A DNA stretch of 64,000 bases from Mangrovimonas sp. TPBH4 (GCF_001280505.1 NZ_LBIO01000049.1:62001-126000); one strand, 5' to 3'; positions 1 through 8,429 are shown, counted from the stretch's first letter. The notes: a model not told the origin generated them from the letters alone. Made by a program: numbers and translations.

Positions 1-99
1 ATATCCTGGTTCTAAAGGTCTAAATTCGAATTTACCTTCAAAATCAGTAGAATCAATCATGATTACTTTGTCAGGCTTCTGAAAATTTAATATTGCCAT
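1..99 (-). CDS. rpoA: RNA polymerase alpha subunit, 5' end only
   Basis: The first 33 codons read [18 protein letters not shown] and continue to a [10 protein letters not shown] stretch, which is the start of the flavobacterial RpoA N-terminal domain. That domain dimerises and nucleates assembly of the beta subunits in the cytoplasm. The gene leaves the window at base 1, so the alphaNTD body, linker and CTD are not visible. It lies 23 bases after rpsD on the same strand, the normal alpha-operon order, and is probably co-transcribed with it from the promoter near 834-864. The ATG at 97-99 is the only plausible start. Confidence 0.96.
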
Positions 100-122
100 A
101 TTGTGTGTTTTGTTTCTAGTTA

Positions 123-728
123 TTATTTAGAGTATAATTCGACGATGAATTGCTCGTTGATATTTTCTGGAATTTGCACTCTTGCAGGTACTGAAACATA
201 AGTACCTTGCTTGGTTTCGCTATTCCAAGTAATCCACTCATAAACTTCACTAGAATTAGCCAATGAATTTAGAATGGTTTCTAAAGATTTTGATTTTTCT
301 CTTACTGCTACAACATCACCAGCTTTCAATTGGTAAGAAGGAACGTTTACAATTTCTCCGTTTACAGTAATGTGTCTGTGAGAAACCAATTGTCTAGCGC
401 CACTACGAGAAGGGGCAATACCCATTCTGTAAACTACGTTGTCAAGTCTAGACTCACAAAGTTGTAACAATACTTCACCTGTAATACCAGGGGCAGCAGT
501 TGCTCTTTTAAACATGTTTCTGAATTGCTTTTCCAAAATACCATAAGTGTATTTTGCTTTTTGCTTTTCCATCAATTGGATCGCGTATTCAGATTTTTTA
601 CCACGACGCTTGTTTACACCGTGTTGACCTGGAGGATAGTTTCTTTTTTCAAAAGCCTTGTCATCTCCATAGATAGCTTCACCGAATTTACGGGCTATCT
701 TAGTTTTAGGACCAGTATATCTTGCCAT
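123..728 (-). CDS. rpsD: Small ribosomal subunit protein uS4
   Basis: This 201-residue protein has the N-terminal S4 domain ([17 protein letters not shown]) followed by the S4 RNA-binding fold at about residues 92-155 ([21 protein letters not shown]). uS4 nucleates 30S assembly on 16S rRNA and in several bacteria represses its own operon. The N-terminal region lacks the zinc-binding cysteines of the C+ form. It is followed by rpoA. About 175 bases separate it from rpsK, unusually long for this cluster. That gap holds a large hairpin and a TAAATTTG promoter element, which suggests rpsD-rpoA has its own transcript and a leader of roughly 100 nt. Confidence 0.98.
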
Positions 729-783
729 TTGTTAAAATTAATTTTGGGAGTGTTTATGAATTAAGGTCTTATTCTTATCCTTC

Positions 784-798
784 GATAAACAGTTTATC
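784..798. repeat. Short perfect dyad in the rpsD leader
   Basis: GATAAAC-A-GTTTATC is a perfect 7-bp dyad with one central base. It sits in the predicted leader of rpsD, about 56 bases before the start codon. It could be a protein operator or a small RNA stem. No function is known from the sequence alone. Confidence 0.35.
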
Positions 799-833
799 TC
801 CCGTTAATACTTGTTTATAAATTTTTCAGCTTG

Positions 834-864
834 CAAATTTAACAGAAATAATTAATATCAATTG
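834..864 (-). promoter_or_regulatory. Putative rpsD-rpoA promoter
   Basis: On the minus strand ATTG is followed after 17 bases by TAAATTTG (834-841). The second box fits the Bacteroidota -7 consensus TAnnTTTG exactly; the -33 box differs by one base from TTTG. Transcription would start near 828, leaving a leader of about 100 nt before rpsD. The -33 box lies inside the downstream arm of the 843-897 hairpin. Confidence 0.5.
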
Positions 865-897
865 TAAAAACAATTGATATTAATTATAAAATTTCTG
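843..897 (-). terminator. Long AT-rich hairpin between rpsK and rpsD
   Basis: Bases 848-864 pair perfectly with 871-887 (17 bp, 6-base loop), and 843-847 pair with 893-897 beyond a five-base bulge. It begins seven bases after the rpsK stop. The stem is strong in length but AT-rich and has no clean U-tract, so it is either a weak terminator or attenuator, or an mRNA 3'-end stabiliser. Confidence 0.5.
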
Positions 898-903
898 AAT
901 AAA

Positions 904-1293
904 TTAAACTCTTCTTCTTTTTGGAGGTCTACATCCATTGTGTGGTAGTGGAGTAACATCGATAATTTCTGATACTTCAATACCTGAGTTATGGATAGAT
1001 CTAATAGCAGATTCTCTACCGTTACCAGGTCCTTTTACATAAACCTTCACTTTTTTCAAACCTGCTTCTTTAGCTACACCTGCAGCATCCTCTGCAGCCA
1101 ATTGCGCAGCATATGGCGTGTTCTTTTTAGAACCACGGAATCCCATTTTACCGGCAGATGACCATGCTATAACATCTCCTTTTTTGTTAGTCAAAGAGAT
1201 GATGATATTGTTGAAAGAGGCTGCAATATGTGCTTCTCCAATAGAGTCAACAATTACTTTACGCTTTTTAGTTTTAGTATTTGACTTTGCCAT
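904..1293 (-). CDS. rpsK: Small ribosomal subunit protein uS11
   Basis: This 129-residue protein carries the uS11 core ([34 protein letters not shown]) and the diagnostic basic tail [13 protein letters not shown]. uS11 lies on the 30S platform and helps shape the mRNA exit channel. The length is normal for the family. It starts 11 bases after rpsM, in the conserved order rpsM-rpsK-rpsD-rpoA. The long hairpin just downstream suggests that a transcript end or processing point follows it. Confidence 0.99.
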   Translation of the reverse strand: MAKSNTKTKKRKVIVDSIGEAHIAASFNNIIISLTNKKGDVIAWSSAGKMGFRGSKKNTPYAAQLAAEDAAGVAKEAGLKKVKVYVKGPGNGRESAIRSIHNSGIEVSEIIDVTPLPHNGCRPPKRRRV

Positions 1294-1304
1294 GTTACTA
1301 ATTA

Positions 1305-1679
1305 TTATTTAGTTGCCTTTTTCTTGTTTGCAACTGTTTTTCTTCTACCTTTTCTTGTTCTAGAGTTGTTTTTAGTACGTTGACCTCTTAATGGAAGTCC
1401 CGCTCTATGACGAATACCTCTGTAACATCCAATGTCCATTAAACGCTTAATGTTCAATTGAGTTTCAGAACGAAGTTCACCTTCAATAGTAAAGGCTGCA
1501 ACAGCGTCACGGATGCTTCCGATTTGATCATCTGTCCAGTCTTGTACTTTTGTGCTCTCGTCAACTTTAGCCGTTGCTAAAATTTCTTTCGCTCTACTTC
1601 TACCTATTCCATAGATATAAGTTAAAGAGATAACTCCTCTTTTCTGTTTTGGTATGTCTACACCTGCAATTCTTGCCAT
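1305..1679 (-). CDS. rpsM: Small ribosomal subunit protein uS13
   Basis: The 124-residue protein starts [19 protein letters not shown] and contains the [14 protein letters not shown] helix-two-turns-helix segment and the [19 protein letters not shown] motif near the C-terminus, both typical of uS13. It sits in the 30S head and contacts 23S rRNA and P-site tRNA. The lysine-rich tail ends the protein at normal length. It follows rpmJ by two bases and precedes rpsK by 11, so the three genes are almost certainly one translational unit. Confidence 0.99.
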   Translation of the reverse strand: MARIAGVDIPKQKRGVISLTYIYGIGRSRAKEILATAKVDESTKVQDWTDDQIGSIRDAVAAFTIEGELRSETQLNIKRLMDIGCYRGIRHRAGLPLRGQRTKNNSRTRKGRRKTVANKKKATK

Positions 1680-1681
1680 AA

Positions 1682-1798
1682 TTACCCTTGTCTTTGTTTG
1701 AATCTAGGATTCTTTTTGTTAATCACGTAAAGTCTACCTTTTCTGCGCACTAGTTTACAGTCTGCGCTTCTTTTTTTAACTGATGCTCTTACTTTCAT
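1682..1798 (-). CDS. rpmJ: Large ribosomal subunit protein bL36, zinc-free form
   Basis: A 38-residue reading frame starts [20 protein letters not shown] and ends NPRFKQRQG, the full bL36 length. bL36 packs against 23S rRNA helices in the 50S. In zinc-binding versions four ligands (three Cys and one His) form a ribbon. Here Ser11 replaces the first cysteine, Cys14 remains, and the third and fourth positions are non-ligands, so this is a C-minus protein. It lies between infA (four bases upstream) and rpsM (two bases downstream), the usual flavobacterial position. Confidence 0.96.
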   Translation of the reverse strand: MKVRASVKKRSADCKLVRRKGRLYVINKKNPRFKQRQG

Positions 1799-1802
1799 CG
1801 TA

Positions 1803-2018
1803 TTAGTATCTATAAGTTATTCTAGCCTTAGTTAAATCGTAAGGACTCATTTCTAATTTTACTTTGTCTCCTGGTAATAGTTTGATATAGTGCATACGCA
1901 TTTTACCAGAAATATGCGCAGTCACAATATGACCATTCTCCAATTCAACTCTAAACATTGCGTTAGACAATGCTTCGATAATTGATCCGTCTTGTTCTAT
2001 TGCTGCCTGTTTTGCCAT
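1803..2018 (-). CDS. infA: Translation initiation factor IF-1
   Basis: The 71-residue protein is a complete S1-type OB fold: the sequence runs from [19 protein letters not shown] through [20 protein letters not shown] to the C-terminal [11 protein letters not shown]-1 occupies the 30S A site during initiation and works with IF-2 and IF-3. It sits directly between secY (12 bases upstream) and rpmJ (four bases downstream); adk and map, which often separate secY from infA in other phyla, are absent here. Confidence 0.99.
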   Translation of the reverse strand: MAKQAAIEQDGSIIEALSNAMFRVELENGHIVTAHISGKMRMHYIKLLPGDKVKLEMSPYDLTKARITYRY

Positions 2019-2030
2019 AGTATAATATTT

Positions 2031-3374
2031 TTAAGCTACTGCTTTTCTATTTTTACCGGTTTTCATCAAGCCATCATAGTGTTTGTTCAACAAGTAAGAA
2101 TTTACCTGTTGCATGGTATCTATTGCAACTCCTACCATAATTAGTAATGATGTCCCTCCAAAAAATAAGGCCCAACCTGCCTGTACATCCATAAGCTTCA
2201 CAATGATGGCTGGGAACACAGCTATCAAAGCCAAGAATATAGAACCAGGTAAGGTAATTTGCGACATTATCTTATCCAAATATTCTGAAGTTTCTGATCC
2301 AGGACGAATCCCTGGAATAAAACCACCACTACGCTTTAAATCGTCTGCCATTTTGTTTGTTGGAACAGTAATAGCAGTATAAAAATATGTAAATACAATG
2401 ATCAATACTGCAAATACCACGTTATACCAAAATCCGAAGATATCAGAAAACTGGGTTTGCATCCATGTACCTACCGCTCCAGAACCAAATGATTTTCCAA
2501 TTAAACTTGGCACGAACATAATAGCCTGTGCAAAGATGATTGGCATTACACCTGAAGCATTCAATTTTAAAGGTAAAAATTGTCTGGAACCAAAAACATT
2601 CTTTTCGTATCCACCAGTAGCGGTACGTCTAGCATACTCAACAGCAACTTTACGCACACCCATAACTAACATGATAGATCCTAAAATGATCAACAACCAA
2701 ATTACAAGCTCGATCAAAATCATGATCAAACCACCGTTTGATTGTGTTACCCTTGCAGCATATTCCTGCAAGAAGTTTTGTGGTAACTTAGCAATAATAC
2801 CTACCATAATCAATAATGAAATACCATTACCAATTCCTTTGTCGGTGATTTTTTCACCCAACCACATTGCGAAAACAGTTCCTGTAACCAAAATGATTAT
2901 TGATGAAAAATAGAACATCCCTCCTGTACCCAATAAAAAGGCTTCTTGAGGAATACCCAAAGTAGGTAAACTTGCCAAATATCCAGGTGCTTGAACCAAA
3001 CAGATACCAATGGTCAACCAACGGGTGATCTGATTGATTTTCTTACGTCCACTTTCTCCTTCCTTTTGTAGTTTTTGAAGATAAGGAATTGCAATTCCCA
3101 TCAACTGCACTACAATGGAAGCAGAGATATATGGCATAATACCCAATGCAAAAACAGAGGCATTAGCAAATGCTCCTCCGGTAAATGCATTTAATAATCC
3201 AAGTAGTCCGTCATCAGTACTGTCTGCCAAACCTCCTAATTGAGAAGCATCAATACCCGGCAATACTACTTGTGCACCAAAACGATAAACCAAAAGCAGG
3301 CCGAGCGTAAGCACGATCCTGTCTTTTAGTTCCGTTATTTTCCAAACATTTTTTAAAGTGTCTATAAATTTCAT
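2031..3374 (-). CDS. secY: Protein translocase subunit SecY
   Basis: This 447-residue, highly hydrophobic protein has the ten-helix SecY layout. The plug region follows the first helix (GLLNAFTGGAFANASVFALGIMPYISASIVVQLM), and later the cytoplasmic loop GVRKVAVEYARRTATGG and the motif PTNKMADDLKRSGGFIPGIRPG appear, which are SecY signatures. It forms the protein-conducting channel in the inner membrane with SecE and SecG. It lies between rplO and infA, as in nearly all bacteria, so secretion capacity is tied to ribosome synthesis. Confidence 0.99.
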   Translation of the reverse strand: MKFIDTLKNVWKITELKDRIVLTLGLLLVYRFGAQVVLPGIDASQLGGLADSTDDGLLGLLNAFTGGAFANASVFALGIMPYISASIVVQLMGIAIPYLQKLQKEGESGRKKINQITRWLTIGICLVQAPGYLASLPTLGIPQEAFLLGTGGMFYFSSIIILVTGTVFAMWLGEKITDKGIGNGISLLIMVGIIAKLPQNFLQEYAARVTQSNGGLIMILIELVIWLLIILGSIMLVMGVRKVAVEYARRTATGGYEKNVFGSRQFLPLKLNASGVMPIIFAQAIMFVPSLIGKSFGSGAVGTWMQTQFSDIFGFWYNVVFAVLIIVFTYFYTAITVPTNKMADDLKRSGGFIPGIRPGSETSEYLDKIMSQITLPGSIFLALIAVFPAIIVKLMDVQAGWALFFGGTSLLIMVGVAIDTMQQVNSYLLNKHYDGLMKTGKNRKAVA

Positions 3375-3387
3375 ACTCTAATTGGTC

Positions 3388-3840
3388 TTATAAAGTTACG
3401 GCTTCTCCACCTGCAGCTTCAATTGCAGCTTTTGCTGAAGCAGTAAATTTATGAGCAGATACTTTTAGTTTAGATTTCAATTCTCCACGACCTAGGATTT
3501 TCACCAAATCGTTTTTACCAGCCAAACGCAGTTCAACCAATGTATTAAAATCAACAGTATCCTTCACTTTCTTATCATCAACCAACTGTTGTAATGTATC
3601 TAGGTTTACACCTTGGTACTCTACACGGTTAATATTAGTAAATCCAAATTTAGGTACACGTCTTTGAAGTGGCATCTGCCCACCTTCAAAACCAACTTTC
3701 TTAGAATATCCAGAGCGAGACTTAGCTCCTTTGTGACCACGTGTAGCGGTACCACCTTTACCAGAACCTTGTCCTCTACCTACTCTCTTACCTTGATTTT
3801 TAACTGAGCCTTCAGCTGGTTTTAAATTACTTAAGTCCAT
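3388..3840 (-). CDS. rplO: Large ribosomal subunit protein uL15
   Basis: The 150-residue protein has the glycine- and basic-rich N-terminus of uL15 (RVGRGQGSGKGGTATRGHKG, then GFEGGQMPLQRRVPKFGF) that threads through 23S rRNA, followed by the globular L18e/L15 domain. It is a late-assembling 50S protein. It sits 12 bases after rpmD and 13 before secY, the standard spc-operon arrangement. Length and start are normal. Confidence 0.99.
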   Translation of the reverse strand: MDLSNLKPAEGSVKNQGKRVGRGQGSGKGGTATRGHKGAKSRSGYSKKVGFEGGQMPLQRRVPKFGFTNINRVEYQGVNLDTLQQLVDDKKVKDTVDFNTLVELRLAGKNDLVKILGRGELKSKLKVSAHKFTASAKAAIEAAGGEAVTL

Positions 3841-3852
3841 TTCTATGCTGTA

Positions 3853-4035
3853 TTATTTTGTTTCCTCAACAGAAACTAAATGTTTAACTTTATTCACCAT
3901 ACCAACGATGTTTGGAGTGGCATCATGTTCTACAACCTGACCGATTTTCTTCAAACCTAAAGCTTCCAAAGTTCTTTTTTGGTTTTGCGTACGGTTGATT
4001 GCGCTTTTTACTTTTGTTACTCTAATTTTAGCCAT
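3853..4035 (-). CDS. rpmD: Large ribosomal subunit protein uL30
   Basis: This short 60-residue protein begins MAKIRVTKVKSAINRTQNQK and contains the LGLKKIGQVVEHDATPNIVGMVNKVKHLV core of bacterial uL30. It binds the 50S near the central protuberance base. Bacterial uL30 lacks the C-terminal extension of archaeal forms, and the length here fits. The gene is flanked by rpsE and rplO with gaps of 11-12 bases, so it is plainly part of the spc operon. Confidence 0.98.
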   Translation of the reverse strand: MAKIRVTKVKSAINRTQNQKRTLEALGLKKIGQVVEHDATPNIVGMVNKVKHLVSVEETK

Positions 4036-4046
4036 CGTCCTATAAA

Positions 4047-4571
4047 TTAACCGTTAAATACTTTTTCAAGAGAAATTCCTCTATCCCTAGCAACAGATTC
4101 TGCGCTTCTCAATTGTAACAAAGCATCGAAAGTTGCTTTTACAACGTTGTGTGGGTTAGAAGATCCTTGAGATTTAGACAATACATCATGTACTCCAACT
4201 GCTTCCAAAACTGTTCTCACAGCTCCACCAGCAATTACCCCGGTACCAGGAGCTGCAGGAATAATGTTTACTCTAGCACCACCATATTTACCTTTTTGTT
4301 CGTGAGGTAAAGTTCCTTTGATGATTGGAATTTTCACCAAGTTCTTCTTAGCATCTTCTACAGCTTTCGCGATAGCAGTAGCAACGTCCTTAGACTTCCC
4401 TAAACCGTGTCCTACTACACCAGCTTCATCTCCAACTACTACGATAGCTGAAAAACCGAATGCTCTACCTCCTTTTGTTACTTTAGTAACCCTTTGTACA
4501 CCAACTAAACGATCTTTAAGATCTAATCCACCTGGTTTTACCAATTCTGCGTTTTTATATTTTTGATACAT
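4047..4571 (-). CDS. rpsE: Small ribosomal subunit protein uS5
   Basis: The 174-residue protein has the N-terminal dsRNA-binding-like S5 domain ([52 protein letters not shown]) and the C-terminal S5 domain ([36 protein letters not shown]). uS5 shapes the mRNA entry tunnel and decoding fidelity. It overlaps nothing; rplR ends six bases upstream and rpmD starts 11 bases downstream. Length is typical of Bacteroidota. Confidence 0.99.
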   Translation of the reverse strand: MYQKYKNAELVKPGGLDLKDRLVGVQRVTKVTKGGRAFGFSAIVVVGDEAGVVGHGLGKSKDVATAIAKAVEDAKKNLVKIPIIKGTLPHEQKGKYGGARVNIIPAAPGTGVIAGGAVRTVLEAVGVHDVLSKSQGSSNPHNVVKATFDALLQLRSAESVARDRGISLEKVFNG

Positions 4572-4577
4572 AATTTC

Positions 4578-4934
4578 TTAGAATTTTAGTCCTGCTTCTC
4601 TAGCACCTTCTGCCAATGATTTAACTCTTCCGTGATATTTATATCCTCCTCTATCAAAAGAAATAGTATCAACACCTGCCTTAAGGGCCTTTTCTGCGAT
4701 TGCTTTACCTACCAAGGCAGCAATTTCAGTTTTGTTCCCTGTTGCAGCGCTAATGTCTTTATCTCTTGAAGATGCAGAACTGATAGTTGTACCAGTTACA
4801 TCGTTTATAAGTTGAGCATAAATTTCTTTATTGCTTCTATACACAGCCAATCGTGGTCTAGCTTCAGTTCCTGAAACTATTTTACGGATTCTGCTTTTTA
4901 TTCTTAGTCTTCTCTGATTCTTTGTTAATGCCAT
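4578..4934 (-). CDS. rplR: Large ribosomal subunit protein uL18
   Basis: This 118-residue protein starts [22 protein letters not shown] and contains [18 protein letters not shown] and [27 protein letters not shown], all hallmark uL18 segments. uL18 brings 5S rRNA into the central protuberance together with uL5, which is encoded about 1.3 kb upstream in the same operon. Spacing to rplF and rpsE is 10 and 6 bases. Nothing is unusual in length or start. Confidence 0.99.
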   Translation of the reverse strand: MALTKNQRRLRIKSRIRKIVSGTEARPRLAVYRSNKEIYAQLINDVTGTTISSASSRDKDISAATGNKTEIAALVGKAIAEKALKAGVDTISFDRGGYKYHGRVKSLAEGAREAGLKF

Positions 4935-4944
4935 AACTTAACTA

Positions 4945-5487
4945 TTAAGCTGATTTACCTGCTTTTCTTCTTAATTCTTCACCAACAAACTTGATACCTT
5001 TTCCTTTGTAAGGTTCTGGTTTTCTGAAACTACGGATCTTCGCAGCTACTTGTCCTACCAACTGTTTGTCGTGAGAGGTTAATTTAACGATTGGATTCTT
5101 TCCTTTTTCAGATATGGTCTCAACTTTAACTTCAGGAGCTAAATCTAATATAATATTATGAGAAAAACCTAATGCTAAATCCAATTTTTGCCCTTGGTTA
5201 GATGCTCTATAACCAACACCTACCAACTCTAGTTCCTTGGTCCATCCTTCAGATACACCCTTAATCATATTGTTAATCAAGGCTCTATAAAGTCCGTGTT
5301 TTGCTCTTACGTCCTTTTTATCTGAGGCACGCTCAACGATAACGTTTCCTTCTTCTACTTTAATTTCTACACCAGAAAATTCTTGAGTTAATTCACCTAA
5401 TTTACCTTTTACAGTAATTACATTGTCTTTAACTTCAACTGTAACTCCTCCTGGGATAGCTACTGGGTTTTTACCTATTCTTGACAT
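4945..5487 (-). CDS. rplF: Large ribosomal subunit protein uL6
   Basis: The 180-residue protein contains two tandem alpha/beta L6 repeats: MSRIGKNPVAIPGGVTVEV begins the first, and the second ends with the highly conserved IRSFRKPEPYKGKGIKFVGE segment, followed by the usual RRKAGK tail. uL6 lies near the factor-binding site of the 50S. It is placed between rpsH and rplR in the spc operon with gaps of 19 and 10 bases. Confidence 0.99.
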   Translation of the reverse strand: MSRIGKNPVAIPGGVTVEVKDNVITVKGKLGELTQEFSGVEIKVEEGNVIVERASDKKDVRAKHGLYRALINNMIKGVSEGWTKELELVGVGYRASNQGQKLDLALGFSHNIILDLAPEVKVETISEKGKNPIVKLTSHDKQLVGQVAAKIRSFRKPEPYKGKGIKFVGEELRRKAGKSA

Positions 5488-5506
5488 GTCTTTTCTGTTT
5501 TATAAA

Positions 5507-5905
5507 TTAGTAAACGTAACACAATAATTCTCCACCAACGTTTTGTTGTTGCGCTTGCTTTCCGGTTAACACCCCGTGAGATGTAGACACAATTGCAATT
5601 CCAAGACCATTAAGGATTCTTGGCATTTCATTGGAGCTTGCATATTTACGTAAACCTGGTTTACTGATTCTTTGAATCTTCTTGATTACAGGCTCTTTTG
5701 TTTCTTTGTTGTACTTAAGGGCAATTTTAATAGTCCCTTGTACTGAAGAATCATCAAACTTGTAACTTAAAATATATCCTTGGTCGAATAATATTTTAGT
5801 AATTTCTTTTTTCAGATTGGATGCTGGAATCTCAACCACTCTGTGGTTGGCTTTCACGGCATTTCTAATTCTTGTTAGATAATCTGCGATAGGATCTGTA
5901 TACAT
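5507..5905 (-). CDS. rpsH: Small ribosomal subunit protein uS8
   Basis: This 132-residue protein has the uS8 N-terminal domain (DPIADYLTRIRNAVKANHRVVEIPASNLKKEI) and the conserved C-terminus with GLGIAIVSTSHGVLTGKQA. uS8 binds the central domain of 16S rRNA and in enterobacteria also represses the spc operon by binding its mRNA. A 74-base gap separates it from rpsN, longer than its neighbours' gaps, and contains a perfect 11-bp hairpin, a candidate regulatory or processing site. Confidence 0.99.
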   Translation of the reverse strand: MYTDPIADYLTRIRNAVKANHRVVEIPASNLKKEITKILFDQGYILSYKFDDSSVQGTIKIALKYNKETKEPVIKKIQRISKPGLRKYASSNEMPRILNGLGIAIVSTSHGVLTGKQAQQQNVGGELLCYVY

Positions 5906-5929
5906 CTATATTAATTTTCGGTTTTGGTT

Positions 5930-5954
5930 TTCGGAGCCGATTTTCGGCTCCGAA
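5930..5954. promoter_or_regulatory. Perfect GC-rich hairpin between rpsN and rpsH
   Basis: TTCGGAGCCGA (5930-5940) pairs perfectly with TCGGCTCCGAA (5944-5954) across a three-base loop. In the transcript it ends 24 bases before the rpsH start codon. No U-tract follows, so it is not an ordinary terminator. It is much more GC-rich than the sequence around it. Confidence 0.6.
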
Positions 5955-5979
5955 CTTCAAACCAGTTTATAATTATTTT

Positions 5980-6249
5980 TTACCAGCTAGCTTTTTTCAC
6001 TCCTGGAATAAGTCCTTTATTTGCCATTTCACGCAACATTACACGTGAAATTCCAAATGTACGAACATACCCTTTTGGTCTTCCTGTAAGTTTACATCTA
6101 TTGTGCATACGTACCGGAGAAGCATTTTTAGGCAACTTCTGTAATGCTTCGTAATCTCCAGCTTCTTTTAAAGCTTTACGTTTCTCAGCATACTTAGCTA
6201 CTGTTTTTGCTCTTTTTACCTCACGGGCTTTCATTGATTCTTTAGCCAT
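5980..6249 (-). CDS. rpsN: Small ribosomal subunit protein uS14, zinc-free form
   Basis: The 89-residue protein is the longer C-minus type of uS14: it has the extended N-terminal helix ([24 protein letters not shown]) and the C-terminal [29 protein letters not shown], but only one cysteine where the zinc form has four. It sits in the 30S head. It begins three bases after rplE. The zinc-free state matches rpmJ in the same cluster. Confidence 0.99.
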   Translation of the reverse strand: MAKESMKAREVKRAKTVAKYAEKRKALKEAGDYEALQKLPKNASPVRMHNRCKLTGRPKGYVRTFGISRVMLREMANKGLIPGVKKASW

Positions 6250-6252
6250 ATC

Positions 6253-6804
6253 TTAATTCTTTTGAAAAGGTAATCCTAATTCAGTTAATAACGAATGTGC
6301 TTCCTTATCAGTCTCTGCAGACGTTACAAAGGTAATGTCCATTCCTGATATTTTGTTGATTTTGTCAATATCAATTTCTGGGAAAATGATTTGCTCGGTA
6401 ATACCTAAGTTGTAGTTACCTCTACCATCAAATCCAGTAGCTTTGATACCACCAAAATCTCTTACACGTGGTAAAGCCGAAGTAATCAAACGATCTAAGA
6501 ATTCGTACATTCTCTCTCCTCTCAAGGTTACGCGGGCACCAATTGGCATTCCTTTACGTAATTTGAAAGATGCTACGTCCTTTTTAGAAAGGGTAGCTAC
6601 GGCCTTTTGTCCAGAGATCTTAGTTAATTCTTCAACTGCATGATCGATTAATTTCTTATCGGCAACCGCAGCCCCAACTCCTCTAGATAAGATGATCTTT
6701 TCTAGTTTAGGAACCTGCATTACGTTTTGATAACCGAATTCTTCTGTAAGAGCTGAAACGATTCTGTCTCTGTACTCTTGTTTTAATCTTGGAGTATAAG
6801 TCAT
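6253..6804 (-). CDS. rplE: Large ribosomal subunit protein uL5
   Basis: This 183-residue protein carries the uL5 segments [36 protein letters not shown] and [23 protein letters not shown]. It binds 5S rRNA with uL18 and contacts the P-site tRNA and 30S head. It follows rplX by five bases and precedes rpsN by three, the standard order. In E. coli the uS8 repressor site lies in this gene's start region; no comparable fold was recognised here. Confidence 0.99.
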   Translation of the reverse strand: MTYTPRLKQEYRDRIVSALTEEFGYQNVMQVPKLEKIILSRGVGAAVADKKLIDHAVEELTKISGQKAVATLSKKDVASFKLRKGMPIGARVTLRGERMYEFLDRLITSALPRVRDFGGIKATGFDGRGNYNLGITEQIIFPEIDIDKINKISGMDITFVTSAETDKEAHSLLTELGLPFQKN

Positions 6805-6809
6805 AACTA

Positions 6810-7121
6810 CTATATTACTTCATTAGATTTTTTGGCAAATCTTACTTTTTTATCACCTTCCATTTTGTACCCTACTCTAGTAGTTTCTCCTTTAGAATTC
6901 ATCAAAGACAAATTTGAGATATGGATTGGTGCTTCTTTCTCTACGATACCACCTTGAGGATTTTGTGCGCTTGGCTTTGTGTGCTTCTTCACAATGTTTA
7001 CTCCTTCTACGATGGCCTTGTTCTTATCTACAAATACTTTAAGTACTTTACCTTCCGATCCTTTGTTGTCTCCGGCAATTACTTTTACGGTATCTCCTGA
7101 TTTTATTTTAAGCTTTGTCAT
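6810..7121 (-). CDS. rplX: Large ribosomal subunit protein uL24
   Basis: The 103-residue protein starts with the KOW motif region ([24 protein letters not shown]) followed by [21 protein letters not shown] and the [15 protein letters not shown] segment that define bacterial uL24. It starts 50S assembly by binding the 5' end of 23S rRNA. Neighbours rplN and rplE lie 13 and 5 bases away. Length and start are typical. Confidence 0.99.
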   Translation of the reverse strand: MTKLKIKSGDTVKVIAGDNKGSEGKVLKVFVDKNKAIVEGVNIVKKHTKPSAQNPQGGIVEKEAPIHISNLSLMNSKGETTRVGYKMEGDKKVRFAKKSNEVI

Positions 7122-7134
7122 CTTGGTTTAGTCA

Positions 7135-7503
7135 TTAAAGCACTTCAGGTGCCAATGATACAATTTTCATGAATTGTTTATCACGAAGTTCTCTAGCAAC
7201 AGGTCCAAATACACGTGTACCTCTCATCTCACCTTGAGCATTCAAAAGCACACAAGCGTTGTCGTCGAATCTAATATAAGATCCGTCTGGGCGTCTTACT
7301 TCTTTTACGGTACGTACAACAACGGCAGTAGAAACTGCACCTTTTTTTACGTTTCCGTTAGGAGTTGCATCTTTTACAGAAACAACAATTTTATCTCCAA
7401 TAGAAGCATATCGCTTCTTAGTACCACCTAGAACACGTATTGTCAATACTTCTTTTGCTCCAGTGTTATCGGCTACTTTTAATCTTGATTCTTGTTGTAC
7501 CAT
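7135..7503 (-). CDS. rplN: Large ribosomal subunit protein uL14
   Basis: This 122-residue protein has the complete uL14 beta-barrel: [52 protein letters not shown] and [12 protein letters not shown] are all signature segments. uL14 lies at the subunit interface and is the docking site for the silencing factor RsfS. It is encoded two bases after rpsQ, the first spc-operon gene in E. coli terms, but no promoter is evident between them here. Confidence 0.99.
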   Translation of the reverse strand: MVQQESRLKVADNTGAKEVLTIRVLGGTKKRYASIGDKIVVSVKDATPNGNVKKGAVSTAVVVRTVKEVRRPDGSYIRFDDNACVLLNAQGEMRGTRVFGPVARELRDKQFMKIVSLAPEVL

Positions 7504-7505
7504 AA

Positions 7506-7763
7506 TTACTTCGCTCTTTCAATTATTTCTACTAATCTCCAACATTTGGATTTACTCATAGGTCGTGTTTCCATGATCTTTACAGTATCTCCAATGTTAC
7601 AGTCGTTTGTTTCATCGTGTGCAACGTATTTTTTCGTTTTCAACACGAATTTTCCATACATAGGGTGTTTTACTTTCTTAACCTCAGAAACCACAATGGA
7701 TTTCTGCATTTTGTTACTTGTAACAACTCCTATACGTTCTTTTCTTAAGTTTCTTTTTTCCAT
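7506..7763 (-). CDS. rpsQ: Small ribosomal subunit protein uS17
   Basis: The 85-residue protein is an OB-fold uS17: [38 protein letters not shown], and C-terminal [21 protein letters not shown] match the family. It binds 16S rRNA helices 7 and 11 early in 30S assembly. It follows rpmC by 17 bases. Nothing is unusual about length or start. Confidence 0.99.
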   Translation of the reverse strand: MEKRNLRKERIGVVTSNKMQKSIVVSEVKKVKHPMYGKFVLKTKKYVAHDETNDCNIGDTVKIMETRPMSKSKCWRLVEIIERAK

Positions 7764-7780
7764 CTTTCAGCAGAATACAG

Positions 7781-7972
7781 TTATTGTAGTTCTCTTTTAG
7801 TTAATTCAGTCTCAATTCTTGCTATTGAACGTCTTACAGAACGCAATTGAATTGGATTTTCTAAAGGAGATATTGCATGAGCCATTTTCAGGTCTGCATA
7901 ACTCTTTTTGGTCACACCAAGTTGTTCTTGTAACTCGGCTGTAGATAGCTGTTTAATTTCTGATTGCTTCAT
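7781..7972 (-). CDS. rpmC: Large ribosomal subunit protein uL29
   Basis: This 63-residue protein is an all-helical uL29 hairpin: MKQSEIKQLSTAELQEQL at the start and NPIQLRSVRRSIARIETEL near the end. It sits by the peptide exit tunnel next to uL23 and contributes to the docking surface for SRP and trigger factor. The gene lies between rplP and rpsQ with gaps of 13 and 17 bases. Confidence 0.98.
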   Translation of the reverse strand: MKQSEIKQLSTAELQEQLGVTKKSYADLKMAHAISPLENPIQLRSVRRSIARIETELTKRELQ

Positions 7973-7985
7973 AATACATTCATTC

Positions 7986-8411
7986 TTATTGAGCTTCGTC
8001 GTAGTCTCGAGCTATAATAAACTTAGTTTTAACTGGAAGTTTTTGAGCTGCCAAACGTAACGCTTCTTTTGCGATTTCTAATGGCACACCTGTAACTTCA
8101 AATAATACTCTACCTGGTTTAACAACAGCAGCCCAGTATTCAACAGCACCTTTACCTTTACCCATACGTACTTCAAGAGGCTTCTTTGTGATAGGCTTGT
8201 CTGGAAAAATTTTAATCCAAAGTTGCCCTTCTCTTTTCATATAACGAGTTGCAGCAATACGAGCAGCTTCGATTTGACGCGCAGTAATAAATTGAGAGTC
8301 AAGTGATTTTATACCAAACATTCCATTTGAAAGTACATGCCCTCTTCCGGCATTTCCTTTCATGCGACCTTTCTGTTGCTTACGAAACTTTGTTTTCTTT
8401 GGTTGTAACAT
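7986..8411 (-). CDS. rplP: Large ribosomal subunit protein uL16
   Basis: The 141-residue protein begins [19 protein letters not shown] and contains [31 protein letters not shown] and the [23 protein letters not shown] segment of uL16. It sits near the A-site tRNA elbow and is needed for peptidyl transfer assembly. The conserved arginine of the KREGQLWI region, the hydroxylation site in some bacteria, is present as KREG. Spacing to rpsC and rpmC is 18 and 13 bases. Confidence 0.99.
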   Translation of the reverse strand: MLQPKKTKFRKQQKGRMKGNAGRGHVLSNGMFGIKSLDSQFITARQIEAARIAATRYMKREGQLWIKIFPDKPITKKPLEVRMGKGKGAVEYWAAVVKPGRVLFEVTGVPLEIAKEALRLAAQKLPVKTKFIIARDYDEAQ

Positions 8412-8429
8412 CTTCTTTTACTTTTTAAA

